Assembly: GCA_947464185.1 (NCBI GenBank)
Contig: CANHVY010000017.1
Coordinates: 1-64,000 of the forward strand
Length of the DNA: 64,000 nucleotides
Direction of reading: 5' to 3'
DNA from: Burkholderiales bacterium
Lineage (GTDB): Bacteria > Pseudomonadota > Gammaproteobacteria > Burkholderiales > Burkholderiaceae_C
Shown here: one piece after another, positions 1-8,347 of the stretch
Layout of the letters: each line of letters begins with the position of its first letter
Position numbering within the stretch: the first letter of the stretch is position 1
Program-made: the position numbers and the translations under genes
Notes under the pieces: model-generated
What the model was told of the DNA's origin: nothing
The model's database searches: none
The model's input: the letters and a program-made list of their open reading frames with translations, nothing else

Positions 1-464
1 ATGCCGAGATCAAGGGCAAGCAGAAGGCCCAGATGCGCGAGGCTGCGAGCCGCCGCATGCTGGCGGCTGTGCCTTCGGCCAGCGTGGTGGTGATGAACCC
101 CACCCACTTTGCCGTGGCACTGCGCTACGAAGACGGCCGGATGGCCGCACCCCTGGTGGTGGCCAAGGGGGCGGACCTGATGGCGTTTCGCATCCGCGAT
201 GCTGCGCGCGCCGCGCAGGTGCCCGTGCTGGAGGCCCCGCCGCTGGCCCGCGCCCTGTATGCCCACGCTGAGCTGGACCGAGAGATTCCAGCCGCGCTGT
301 TCTCGGCCGTGGCGCAGGTGCTGGCCTGGGTATTCCAGCTGCGCGCTGCCATGGCAGGCAAGGGCAGGGCGCCGGGTGACCTTCCGGATCTGCCAGTACC
401 CCCCGAACTCGACCCCAAGAACCAGCCGGCCGTCACCAGCGCGCCTGCAGAGGATGACGCATGA
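1..464 (+). CDS. flhB: FlhB, flagellar export-gate switch protein (3' part)
   Basis: C-terminal part of the flagellar type III export protein FlhB; its 5' end lies outside the window and frame 3 is open from the first base, giving 153 visible residues. The autocleavage motif NPTH (bases 96-107) sits in the typical context VMNPTHFAVALRY, so the protein should cleave itself between Asn and Pro and act in the switch from hook-type to filament-type export. What is visible is the cytoplasmic domain, ending in a Pro-rich acidic tail. Its stop codon overlaps the flhA start as ATGA, which suggests translational coupling. Confidence 0.95.
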   Translation, partial: AEIKGKQKAQMREAASRRMLAAVPSASVVVMNPTHFAVALRYEDGRMAAPLVVAKGADLMAFRIRDAARAAQVPVLEAPPLARALYAHAELDREIPAALFSAVAQVLAWVFQLRAAMAGKGRAPGDLPDLPVPPELDPKNQPAVTSAPAEDDA

Positions 465-2575
465 GCACTGCAAGCCTGTCCGCCAACCCCTGGATGGCCA
501 AGATCCAGGGCCTGCTCGGACCCGATGCCGGCATCCTCAAGGCGATGACCGCGCCGCTGTTCATCGTGATGATCCTCGCGATGATGGTGCTGCCGCTGCC
601 GCCCCTGGCGCTGGACCTGCTGTTCACCTTCAACATCGCGTTGTCTCTGATCGTGATGATGGTGGCTGCCACCATGAAGCGCCCGCTGGACTTCGCCGCG
701 CTGCCCGCCGTGCTGCTGGTCACCACGCTGCTGCGCCTGAGCCTGAACGTGGCCTCCACGCGGGTGGTGCTGATGGAGGGCCACACGGGACCGGGTGCGG
801 CAGGTCAGGTGATCGAATCCTTCGGCCACTTCCTCATCGGCGGCAACTTCGCGGTCGGTCTGCTGGTCTTCGCCATCCTGGTGGTCATCAACTTCATCGT
901 GGTGACCAAGGGCGCCGAGCGTATTGCCGAGGTGGGGGCGCGCTTCACCCTGGATGCCATGCCCGGCAAGCAGATGGCCATCGACGCGGACCTGAATGCT
1001 GGCATCATCGACGAGAAGGAGGCCAAGCGTCGCCGGGCCGAGGTGGGCGACGAAGCCGAATTCTTCGGCTCCATGGACGGTGCCAGCAAGTACGTGCGTG
1101 GCGACGCCGTGGCCGGCCTGCTGATCCTTTTCATCAGCGTGGTGGGCGGCTTCATCATCGGGATGCTGCAGCATGACCTCTCCGCTGGTGAAGCAGCCCG
1201 CAGCTACATCCTTCTGGCCGTGGGTGACGCACTGGTGGCGCAGATTCCGGCGCTGCTGATCTCCGTGTCCGCGGCGATGGTCATCTCCCGCGTGGGCAAG
1301 GAGCAGGATGTGGGCACCCAGATCCGCAACCAGGTCTTCGATTCACCGCAGGCCATCGGCGTCACGGCCGGCATCGTGGGTGCGTTGGGTCTGGTGCCCG
1401 GCATGCCGCACTTCGTGTTCCTGTTCATCGCCTCGGGCCTGGGGGCCCTGGCCTGGGCGACGATGCGCCGGCAGCGCAAGCCCGCAGAACCTGTGCGCAC
1501 TGGCGATGCCAACGAGATTCCGAGCGTCAACACCGAGGCCACCTGGGATGACCTGACCCCTGTGGATTCTCTGGGGCTGGAGGTGGGCTACCGTCTGATC
1601 GCCCTGGTGGACAAGGCGCGCAACGGCGAATTGCTGGGACGCATCAAGGGTGTGCGCAAGAAGTTTGCCCAGGAAGTGGGCTTCCTGCCCCCGGCCGTTC
1701 ACATCCGGGACAACCTGGTCGACCTCAAGCCCGGGATGTACCGCGTGACGCTGCGAGGTGCCGTCATCGGCGAGGGCGAGGCTTACCCGGGCATGTTGCT
1801 GGCCATCAACCCCGGTGGCGCTACGCAGCAGCTGCCCGGCACCATGACCACGGACCCCGCATTCGGCCTGCCCGCGGTGTGGATCGAGGAGCGCAACCGC
1901 GAGACCGCACAAATGGCGGGTTTTACGGTCGTTGATTGTGCGACCGTGGTGGCCACTCACCTCTCACACTTGATGCAGGTGAACGCGGCCCGATTGCTGG
2001 GCCGAACCGAGACCCAGTCCCTGGTTGACCACGTGAAAAAGCTTGCTCCCAACCTCATAGAAGACGTGATCCCGAAGATGGTCGGCGTCACCACCTTGCA
2101 GAAGGTGCTGCAGCTGCTGCTGGAGGAAGGCGTGCACATCCGCGACATGCGCTCCATCGTCGAGTCTCTGTCCGAGCATGCCGCCACCGTGACCGATCCG
2201 ACCGATCTGGCGCAGCGGGTGCGTGTGCACCTGGCCCCGGCCATCGTGCAGCAGATCTACGGCCCGGTGAAGGAGCTCGAGGTCATCGCCCTGGAACCCG
2301 AACTCGAGCGCCTGGTCACCCAGGCGCTGACCTCGCCGCACGGTGCCGCGCTGGACCCCGGCGTGGCCGACACCTTGACCCGCAGCGCGGCCGATACGGC
2401 GCGCCGCCAGGAAGATCTGGGGCTGCCGGCCTGCCTGCTGGTGCCTGACCCCATTCGCGCTGCCTTGGCCCGCTTGCTGCGCCGCGTCGCGCCCCGACTG
2501 CGTGTGATCTCGCACAGCGAGATCCCTGAAACCCACTCCATCCGTATCGCATCCATCATCGGAGCCCCGGCATGA
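461..2575 (+). CDS. flhA: FlhA, flagellar export-gate protein
   Basis: Inner-membrane core of the flagellar type III export apparatus, which couples proton flow to export and docks chaperone-substrate complexes. The 704-residue length fits the family. About eight membrane segments fill roughly residues 30-330, including the conserved FHIPEP-family stretch around SLNVASTR (residues about 95-105) and the loop with GARFTLDAMPGKQMAIDADL-type sequence. The rest is the soluble docking domain. It overlaps flhB and flhF by ATGA at both ends, so flhB-flhA-flhF should be translated as a coupled unit. Confidence 0.97.
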   Translation: MSTASLSANPWMAKIQGLLGPDAGILKAMTAPLFIVMILAMMVLPLPPLALDLLFTFNIALSLIVMMVAATMKRPLDFAALPAVLLVTTLLRLSLNVASTRVVLMEGHTGPGAAGQVIESFGHFLIGGNFAVGLLVFAILVVINFIVVTKGAERIAEVGARFTLDAMPGKQMAIDADLNAGIIDEKEAKRRRAEVGDEAEFFGSMDGASKYVRGDAVAGLLILFISVVGGFIIGMLQHDLSAGEAARSYILLAVGDALVAQIPALLISVSAAMVISRVGKEQDVGTQIRNQVFDSPQAIGVTAGIVGALGLVPGMPHFVFLFIASGLGALAWATMRRQRKPAEPVRTGDANEIPSVNTEATWDDLTPVDSLGLEVGYRLIALVDKARNGELLGRIKGVRKKFAQEVGFLPPAVHIRDNLVDLKPGMYRVTLRGAVIGEGEAYPGMLLAINPGGATQQLPGTMTTDPAFGLPAVWIEERNRETAQMAGFTVVDCATVVATHLSHLMQVNAARLLGRTETQSLVDHVKKLAPNLIEDVIPKMVGVTTLQKVLQLLLEEGVHIRDMRSIVESLSEHAATVTDPTDLAQRVRVHLAPAIVQQIYGPVKELEVIALEPELERLVTQALTSPHGAALDPGVADTLTRSAADTARRQEDLGLPACLLVPDPIRAALARLLRRVAPRLRVISHSEIPETHSIRIASIIGAPA

Positions 2576-4176
2576 ACGTCAAGCGCTTCACCGCCCTCAA
2601 TTCCCGCGACGCCCTGAAGCAGGTCCGCCTGGCCTTCGGGCGCGACGCCGTGGTGCTGTCCACCCGTCCCTGTGCCGATGGCATCGAGGTGCTGGCCATG
2701 GCACCCGATGCGATGCACGAATTCGAGCGTGTGGCCGTACCGGCCGACCCGCAGCCTGAGATGTTCGCACGACAGGAGGTCCCTGCGCCAGCCGCCCCGT
2801 CACGCAACGCGGAGAAGCCCGGCGCCTGGGGCCGTGCCACCGCGGCCCTGCGCCAGCGGCTGGACCCGACCTGGGATGAGGACAAGGCCGAGCAGCCGGC
2901 GGCCGATACCGTAGAAGAGGATGTGCAGCAGCTGTCCATGAGCACGCTGTCGTTCCAGGACTACGTGCGCGAGCGCATGCTGCGCCGGCGCAAGCAGGAG
3001 CTGGAGGCCGCGAAGAGCAACGTGGGGGCGGCCAACGCGCCGGCGGCAGTGATCGAGGCCGCGGCAGAGCCGCTCGAGCGGCGCCCTGCCGAAAAACCGC
3101 CCCGCCCGCAGTCCTCACCTGCCTCTCGCCCTGCCGACCCCGCCCGAAAGGCTCCTGTGGCCGCAGCGGCGGCACCCCAGGGGGTTCACGTCATGCCGCC
3201 TGCCGCGGCCGACCCCCAGGCGGTGGTGGCCCTGGCGCGCGAGCGTTCCGAGATGGTCAACGAGATCCGCTCGATGAAGGGTCTGATCGAAGAGCGCTTT
3301 GGCGCCCTGGCCTTCATGGAGAAGCTTCAGAGGCAACCCCGCCAGGCTCACCTGTCCCAGAAGCTGCTGGACAGCGGCTTCTCTCCGGCGCTGACGCGCA
3401 AGCTCGTGGGCAGCTTGCCGGCCGAGACCGACGAAGCCGCGTGGGCCGCTTCGGTGCTGGAACGCAACCTGCGGACCGCCGAGCGCGAAGCTGCCCTGGA
3501 GGACCAAGGGGGGGTGTGGGCCCTGGTGGGCTCTACGGGTGTGGGCAAGACCACCAGCACCGCCAAGCTGGCCGCAGCCTTCGCGTCGCGCCACGGCGCG
3601 GGCCATCTGGGGCTCATCACGCTGGACGCCTACCGCATGGGGGCACAGGAGCAGTTGCGGTCCTATGGCCGCATCCTCGGTGTGCCGGTGCACACGGCGC
3701 ACGATCGCGCGTCGCTCGAAGACCTGCTGGACCTGCTGGCCGGCAAGAAGATGGTGCTGATCGACACCGCGGGCATCGCCCAACGTGACAGCCGCACCGC
3801 CGAACTCATGGAGATGCTGTCGCACCCGTCCATTCAGCGCCTGCTGGTGGTCAACGCCTCAGCCCAGGGCGAGACCATCGAGGACGTGGTCAAGGCCTAC
3901 AGCCCCGCGGCCTGCAAGGGCGTGGTGCTGACGAAGGTGGATGAAGCGGTGAAGCTGGCGCCGGCGCTGGACGCCCTGATCCGCCACCGCATGAAGGTGG
4001 TGGCGGTGGCCAACGGTCAGCGTGTGCCCGAGGACTGGCACCGCCTGTCGTCGGCCACCCTGGTGCAGCGGGCTCTGCGCGCCGCCGGCACTGCGGCCTG
4101 GCGCATGGATTCTTCAGATGTGAACCTGGTGTTCGCCGGGGCGAAGGTGGCCAGCGTCGCCACCGGGGCCCACTGA
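2572..4176 (+). CDS. flhF: FlhF, SRP-type GTPase for flagellar placement
   Basis: Signal-recognition-particle family GTPase that sets the position, and with FlhG the number, of polar flagella. The 534 residues show an N-terminal basic B domain (about 1-45), a long Ala/Pro-rich linker (about 60-215) and a C-terminal NG domain. The G1 motif GSTGVGKTT is near residue 320, G3 is DTAG and G4 is TKVD. Presence of flhF points to polar rather than peritrichous flagella; that is inference. The start overlaps the flhA stop, and the next gene follows after 12 bases. Confidence 0.95.
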   Translation: MNVKRFTALNSRDALKQVRLAFGRDAVVLSTRPCADGIEVLAMAPDAMHEFERVAVPADPQPEMFARQEVPAPAAPSRNAEKPGAWGRATAALRQRLDPTWDEDKAEQPAADTVEEDVQQLSMSTLSFQDYVRERMLRRRKQELEAAKSNVGAANAPAAVIEAAAEPLERRPAEKPPRPQSSPASRPADPARKAPVAAAAAPQGVHVMPPAAADPQAVVALARERSEMVNEIRSMKGLIEERFGALAFMEKLQRQPRQAHLSQKLLDSGFSPALTRKLVGSLPAETDEAAWAASVLERNLRTAEREAALEDQGGVWALVGSTGVGKTTSTAKLAAAFASRHGAGHLGLITLDAYRMGAQEQLRSYGRILGVPVHTAHDRASLEDLLDLLAGKKMVLIDTAGIAQRDSRTAELMEMLSHPSIQRLLVVNASAQGETIEDVVKAYSPAACKGVVLTKVDEAVKLAPALDALIRHRMKVVAVANGQRVPEDWHRLSSATLVQRALRAAGTAAWRMDSSDVNLVFAGAKVASVATGAH

Positions 4177-4188
4177 GAGGGACGACGG

Positions 4189-4980
4189 ATGAGCAGCGTC
4201 ATGGACGGCGACGGCGCATGGACGGTGGACCAGGCCGACGGCTTGCGCCGTCTGTTCGCCCGCACCGGGTGCGTGGTCTTGCCGCTGGTGTCCAACCCGC
4301 ACGTCCCAGGTAGTGGGGTTGCGGTGGAGCGGTTGACGGCCGTGCTGGCCCTGCAGGGCCGCAAGACCCTGGTGGTGGATGCGGGCGAGACCTCACCGCC
4401 GCCGCACGAAGCTTCGGTGTTGGACCTGGCGCCCTGCATCGAGCACCTGTCGCCCACCATTGCCTATCTGGCAGCCAAGGGATTGCCGCGCCGCTTCGTG
4501 GACACGAGAGGATCGGCCGCGCACCTGCTGGACGAGCTGACCCGTCTGGTGCCCGACGCACAGGCCGTGCTGCTGCACGCCAGCGCTGCCGACCTGATAC
4601 GGTTGTGCACAGGTCGCATGCTGCGTCCTATGGTGCTGAGCAGCGAGGGGCCCGAGAGCGTCAAGCACGCCTATGCCGGCATGAAGCTGCTGGTGCAGCG
4701 CAGTGGATGGAAGAGCTTTGACCTCGTCATGATGGGACCGGACCGCTCCGAGCGCATGGCCTCGATCGCCGCCACGCTGGGCGAGTGCGCCGATCAGTTC
4801 GTGGGCTCCTGCCTGCACGACTGGGCTGGGATCGACGAAATGGCCCCGCCTCATCAGACACCGGGTGCTGCCCTGCGCCGCCTTGTCGCCGCCCACTTCC
4901 ATGCCAAGAGCCGTGGCGCTGCTGCTTCGTGGCAGCGGGGTAACGCCATGGGCCTTGCCACCACCGGACCGCGGTCCTGA
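4189..4980 (+). CDS. FlhG/FleN-like protein with degenerate P-loop
   Basis: Position between flhF and fliA, and the layout of a beta strand, a glycine-containing loop, a helix and VLALQGRKTLVVDAG, match FlhG/FleN, the MinD-like ATPase that limits flagellar number. The deviant Walker A segment is not preserved: where FlhG has a GKGGVGKT-type loop this protein reads VSNPHVPGSGVAVERL, without either lysine, and the following acidic DADLG-type motif is DAGET. With 263 residues the length is normal for the family. It is probably a catalytically dead relative kept for binding FlhF or the flagellar regulator; that role is inference. A ribosome binding site GAGGG lies just upstream. Confidence 0.7.
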   Translation: MSSVMDGDGAWTVDQADGLRRLFARTGCVVLPLVSNPHVPGSGVAVERLTAVLALQGRKTLVVDAGETSPPPHEASVLDLAPCIEHLSPTIAYLAAKGLPRRFVDTRGSAAHLLDELTRLVPDAQAVLLHASAADLIRLCTGRMLRPMVLSSEGPESVKHAYAGMKLLVQRSGWKSFDLVMMGPDRSERMASIAATLGECADQFVGSCLHDWAGIDEMAPPHQTPGAALRRLVAAHFHAKSRGAAASWQRGNAMGLATTGPRS

Positions 4981-4997
4981 TCGGTCGGGAGCACACC

Positions 4998-5711
4998 ATG
5001 TACACCGCCAAAGGCCGGCTTGACTCCGGCACCCTGCTCAAGCAGTACAGCCCGCTGGTGCGGCGCCTGGCCCACCAGCTGATTGCGAAGCTGCCTCCCA
5101 ACGTGGAGATCGACGATCTGATCCAGGTCGGCATGATCGGCCTGAACGATGCACTGTGTCGTTTCGACCCGGCTCAGGGCGTGCAGTTCGAGACCTTCGC
5201 GACGCAGCGCATCCGTGGGGCCATGCTCGACGAGCTGCGTGGCAGCGACTGGATGAGCCGCAGCGACCGCCGGCACCAACGGATGATCGAGACGGCGGTG
5301 CACAAGCTGGAGCAGAAACTCGGGCGCGCTCCTGCCGAATCCGAGATCGCCGCCGAGATGGGCATGACGCTGACCGATTACCAGGAGCTGCTGGGCAAGG
5401 TGCGCGGCACCCAACTGGTCTACCTGGAGGACATGTCGGGAGACGATGGCGACGACGACTTCCTGGATCGCCATATGGTGGACGCCGACGCCAATCCCCT
5501 GGGGCGGTTGTCAGACCGCAAGATGCGCGAGGCGCTGGTGGCTGCGATCGAGAATTTGCCCCAGCGTGAGCAGTACGTCATGAGCATGTACTACGAACAC
5601 GACATGAATCTCAAGGAGATTGCAGCCGTCCTGGGCGTGACGGAGTCCCGTGTGTGCCAGCTTCACAGCCAGTCCATTGCGCGCTTGCGTACCCGCATGC
5701 GGGAGTGGTGA
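4998..5711 (+). CDS. fliA: FliA, flagellar sigma-28 factor
   Basis: RNA polymerase sigma factor for late flagellar and chemotaxis genes. At 237 residues it has the usual size. Region 2 is recognisable around LIQVGMIGLNDALCRF and FETFATQRIRGAMLDELR, region 3 around SDRRHQRMIE, and the region 4 helix-turn-helix in LKEIAAVLGVTESRVCQLHS near the C terminus. It follows the FlhG-like gene after 17 bases with a GGGAG ribosome binding site. It is last in the flhB-to-fliA run and faces the flgAMN run, whose flgM product is its anti-sigma factor. Confidence 0.96.
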   Translation: MYTAKGRLDSGTLLKQYSPLVRRLAHQLIAKLPPNVEIDDLIQVGMIGLNDALCRFDPAQGVQFETFATQRIRGAMLDELRGSDWMSRSDRRHQRMIETAVHKLEQKLGRAPAESEIAAEMGMTLTDYQELLGKVRGTQLVYLEDMSGDDGDDDFLDRHMVDADANPLGRLSDRKMREALVAAIENLPQREQYVMSMYYEHDMNLKEIAAVLGVTESRVCQLHSQSIARLRTRMREW

Positions 5712-5794
5712 GGGCGGCCGCCGTGTGCCGCCTCGGTCATCGAAGGCGACTGCACGGCGCACGGGTGGCGGGAAGGCGCCGGAAAACAGCAATG

Positions 5795-5821
5795 AAAAAG
5801 GCCGGCAATTTGCCGGCTTTT
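5795..5821. terminator. Bidirectional intrinsic terminator between fliA and flgN
   Basis: The stem gccggca/tgccggc (5801-5807 with 5811-5817, loop att) has five A on its left and four T on its right, so it can end transcription of both fliA (plus) and flgN (minus), which converge here. Confidence 0.8.
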
Positions 5822-5840
5822 GTCTTGGGTGCCTGCCTGA

Positions 5841-6215
5841 TCACGCGCTGATGGCGCCTGCGGACCTGAGCCTCGAATTCATACCAGAGGCTGCGTAAGT
5901 GGTGCTGTGCTCGGGCAGCAGCACATCGATGGCACGGTCCAGCGAAGCGGTAGCGCGTGCCAGCGCCTGGCGTTGCGCCGCCACACGCGCGCTGGCAAGG
6001 GCGAGGCGATCGCGCAGTGGAGAGGGCAGGGTGCCTTGCTGGGCGGCTGCGCGGAAATGCACCACCGCGCCCGTCAGTGACTGGTGCAGCGCTGAAGCGG
6101 CCAGCTCCAACGCAGTGGCGTCATCGGCTTGGAGCGCCTGGTGCAGTTCCGACAGATGCTGCTCCACCAGAAGCACAGGCGCCTCCAGGTCGACCGGGTC
6201 TGGCATGTGCCTCAT
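5841..6215 (-). CDS. flgN: FlgN-like chaperone for hook-junction proteins
   Basis: Small 124-residue, mostly helical protein immediately after flgM, with which it shares an ATGA overlap (6212-6215). FlgN is the export chaperone of FlgK and FlgL. Sequence conservation in this family is low, so the assignment rests on size, the coiled-coil-like pattern in the first 100 residues (LVEQHLSELHQALQADD, ASARVAAQRQALARATASLD) and its position in flgA-flgM-flgN. The client genes flgK and flgL are in the same locus. Confidence 0.75.
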   Translation of the reverse strand: MRHMPDPVDLEAPVLLVEQHLSELHQALQADDATALELAASALHQSLTGAVVHFRAAAQQGTLPSPLRDRLALASARVAAQRQALARATASLDRAIDVLLPEHSTTYAASGMNSRLRSAGAISA

Positions 6216-6502
6216 GGCCGCGGAGTCCGGTCGAGCAGTTCCTGGGCGTTGGCAATCAACTGATTGGCAATGGCACCGGCATTGACGCTGAAGGTGCCGT
6301 CGCGGATGGCCTGGCTGATCCGCTCCACCTTGGCGGCATCGAACGAGCCTTCGCCGTGCGCGTCTACCTTCAAGTCCGCGATGGAAGACAAGCTCACCTC
6401 CGCACTGCTTCGCGCTTGTTCTGGCCGCGCGGCTGCCCCTGCTTTGCGCTCACCGGTGACGGGCGCCGGGACGATCCTGGGTTCTGATGAGCCGATCTTC
6501 AT
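6212..6502 (-). CDS. flgM: FlgM, anti-sigma-28 factor
   Basis: Binds and blocks FliA until the hook is complete, then is exported. The product has 96 residues, starting MKIGSSEP, and the C-terminal half (FDAAKVERISQAIRDGTF, then IANQLIANAQELL) is the conserved sigma-binding region. The frame is open further upstream, but the ATG at 6502 is chosen because AAGGAG (6509-6514) lies six bases before it and the protein then has the family's normal length and N terminus. A sigma-28-type promoter (6551-6578) precedes it, giving the usual feedback on FliA. Confidence 0.92.
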   Translation of the reverse strand: MKIGSSEPRIVPAPVTGERKAGAAARPEQARSSAEVSLSSIADLKVDAHGEGSFDAAKVERISQAIRDGTFSVNAGAIANQLIANAQELLDRTPRP

Positions 6503-6550
6503 GGTGTGCTCCTTGAGGCGGCGAGAGGATTCGCTACCCCTTGTGTCGCT

Positions 6551-6578
6551 GTATCGGTCGCTGGACAGCAGAACTTTA
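6551..6578 (-). promoter_or_regulatory. Sigma-28 (FliA) promoter of flgM
   Basis: On the minus strand TAAAGTTC (6578-6571) and ACCGATAC (6558-6551) are 12 bases apart. This matches the sigma-28 consensus TAAAGTTT-N11-GCCGATAA at 7 of 8 and 6 of 8 positions, with one extra spacer base. It lies 49 bases before the flgM start, in the gap after flgA. Confidence 0.7.
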
Positions 6579-6620
6579 GCCCTGATCCGGGCTCGGATAT
6601 CCGAAAAGGCCTGCGAATCA

Positions 6621-7337
6621 TCACAACTGCACCTCCGCGAGGCGTTGCCCGACAGGTTTGCCGGTGATGGTGCGCCCGGACTCCGTGCGGATACGGGCGC
6701 TCTGACCTTCGATGCCGGGCGTGATGGCCACCCCCTCACCCTGGATGGTGAACCCAGGGCCGACGGCGTTCAGGCGCACGGTGTCGCCAGCGTCGAACCA
6801 CTGGCGCTTGCGCAGGTGCTCCTGCCGCACCGGTGCGCCAGGCGACAGCGCCGTGGCCAGGGTGCGCCCGACGGCGGACTCTTCCACGAAGAGAACGGGC
6901 GAGTCACGCTCGGCCCAGTCCACCTCCGACAGGCGCAGGTGCGAAGCTGACAGCACGGTGCCGGCCTGCAGGGGGCCGGCGGCCACCAGGGCTGGGGCCC
7001 ACAGGCGAACGGTCAAAGGCAGGGTCACGCTCCAGGCCACCGGACCCTGCAGGCATTTCAGGCCAATACGCGTACGTCCCCAGGCGCGCTGCCCGGCTGG
7101 CATAAAGACATCGACCTTCTGGCAAGGTGCCAGGCTCAGACGCGGGTCCAAGGAGCCAGGAACGACCTCCACGCGAACGGGGATCTGGTCGCCAAAGGCC
7201 ATGCGGGCGGCGTCGTTGGCGAGCTGCTGGGCGCGCTGCGCCCAGGCCGGATCCAGCATCTGGGCTGGGGCCGGGTTGCAGTGTGCTGCGCTGGACAAGG
7301 CCAGCAACGCCAAGGGGGGCAGGTATCGGAACTTCAC
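6621..7337 (-). CDS. flgA: FlgA, P-ring assembly chaperone
   Basis: Periplasmic chaperone that helps FlgI form the P ring. With the GTG start at 7337 it has 238 residues, the usual length, and a signal peptide of about 20 residues (MKFRYLPPLALLALSSAAHC). The C-terminal SAF-like domain is visible from about residue 115, with GTVLSASHLRLSEVDW and a final GKPVGQRLAEVQL. The longer frame would add 80 residues without family resemblance. No good ribosome binding site precedes the GTG; a TATATT box lies eight bases upstream, so the start is less certain than the gene. It diverges from flgB. Confidence 0.88.
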   Translation of the reverse strand: MKFRYLPPLALLALSSAAHCNPAPAQMLDPAWAQRAQQLANDAARMAFGDQIPVRVEVVPGSLDPRLSLAPCQKVDVFMPAGQRAWGRTRIGLKCLQGPVAWSVTLPLTVRLWAPALVAAGPLQAGTVLSASHLRLSEVDWAERDSPVLFVEESAVGRTLATALSPGAPVRQEHLRKRQWFDAGDTVRLNAVGPGFTIQGEGVAITPGIEGQSARIRTESGRTITGKPVGQRLAEVQL

Positions 7338-7473
7338 GGTGGGCAATATAGGTCGCGCGCTGCGTTGCAAGGCTTTGAAATGACCGTGAAGGAGGTTCCT
7401 TTTCCGCGCATGCGTGGCCTGACGCCTGCCGAGAATCGCCACCACCAAAGCCCAAGTTGACAAGGGCCACCAG

Positions 7474-7848
7474 ATGATCCGACGACTGACCGATTCGCTG
7501 AACTTCCAGACCGAAGCCCTCGTCATGCGGGCCGAGCGGCAGCGCATGATTGCCAGCAACATTGCCAACGCCGACACCCCAGGCTACGTGGCGCGGGACT
7601 TCGACTTCGGCAAGGCGCTGCGGGAGGCTACGTCGCAGCAAGCCGGTACCGATGCCGGCCGCCGCACCGGCGCGATGCTGCGCTATGCCCTGCCGGCCCA
7701 GACCAACCTGGACGGCAACTCGGTGGACATGGACCGCGAGCGTGCCAGCTTTGCCGACAACACGGTCAAGTACGAATCCACGCTGCGCTTCATCAATGGC
7801 AGTGTGCGCACCATGCTCGACTCGATGAAGAGCCACAACGCAGGCTGA
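7474..7848 (+). CDS. flgB: FlgB, proximal rod protein
   Basis: Proximal rod subunit of the flagellar basal body, exported without cleavage. The 124 residues carry the rod/hook N-terminal signature ASNIANADTPGYVARDFDF (about 26-44) and a C-terminal helix for subunit packing. It is the first gene of the flgB-flgL run, diverging from flgA across 136 bases that must hold the operon promoter. I could not identify a convincing sigma-54 or sigma-70 site there. Confidence 0.95.
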   Translation: MIRRLTDSLNFQTEALVMRAERQRMIASNIANADTPGYVARDFDFGKALREATSQQAGTDAGRRTGAMLRYALPAQTNLDGNSVDMDRERASFADNTVKYESTLRFINGSVRTMLDSMKSHNAG

Positions 7849-7860
7849 GGAGACTGAAGC

Positions 7861-8283
7861 ATGAGCATGTTCCGCATCTTCGACGTGGCCGGCAGCGCGG
7901 TCAGCGCGCAGAGCCAGCGCCTGAACGTCGTGGCCTCCAACCTGGCCAATGCCGACACCGTGGCAGGCCCCGACGGCAAGGCCTACAAGGCGCGTCAGGT
8001 GGTGTTCCAGACGGAATTGATGGGGGCCGGCGGCTCGCTGGGCCCGGAAAGCTCCGCCGGTGTGCGGGTGAGCACGGTGCGTGAGGACCAGTCGCCCGGG
8101 CGACGCGTGCACGATCCCAAGCACCCTGCGGCCGACGGCGAGGGCTACGTGACCTTCAGCAACGTGAGCGCGGTCGAGGAGATGGTGAACATGATCTCGG
8201 CCTCTCGCTCTTACCAGAACAACGTCGAGGTGATGAACACGGCCAAGGGCCTGTTGCTCAAGACCTTGCAGATGGGGCAGTGA
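7861..8283 (+). CDS. flgC: FlgC, proximal rod protein
   Basis: Rod subunit adjoining FlgB. The 140-residue product has the family N terminus (VVASNLANADTV) and the characteristic C-terminal stretch VSAVEEMVNMISASRSYQNN. A GAGGAGA ribosome binding site lies in the 12-base gap after flgB. Length and both terminal motifs are normal. Confidence 0.95.
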   Translation: MSMFRIFDVAGSAVSAQSQRLNVVASNLANADTVAGPDGKAYKARQVVFQTELMGAGGSLGPESSAGVRVSTVREDQSPGRRVHDPKHPAADGEGYVTFSNVSAVEEMVNMISASRSYQNNVEVMNTAKGLLLKTLQMGQ

Positions 8284-8347
8284 CGGCCGCGGCCTGGTTC
8301 CTGCCTGTTGATGCCACCGTACGCCCCGAACACCCTCAAGGACATCC

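Noticed and set aside
7338-7473. Possible sigma-54 promoter for flgB
   Set aside because: GG and GC dinucleotides occur, but no TGGCAC-N5-TTGC arrangement with correct spacing could be found.
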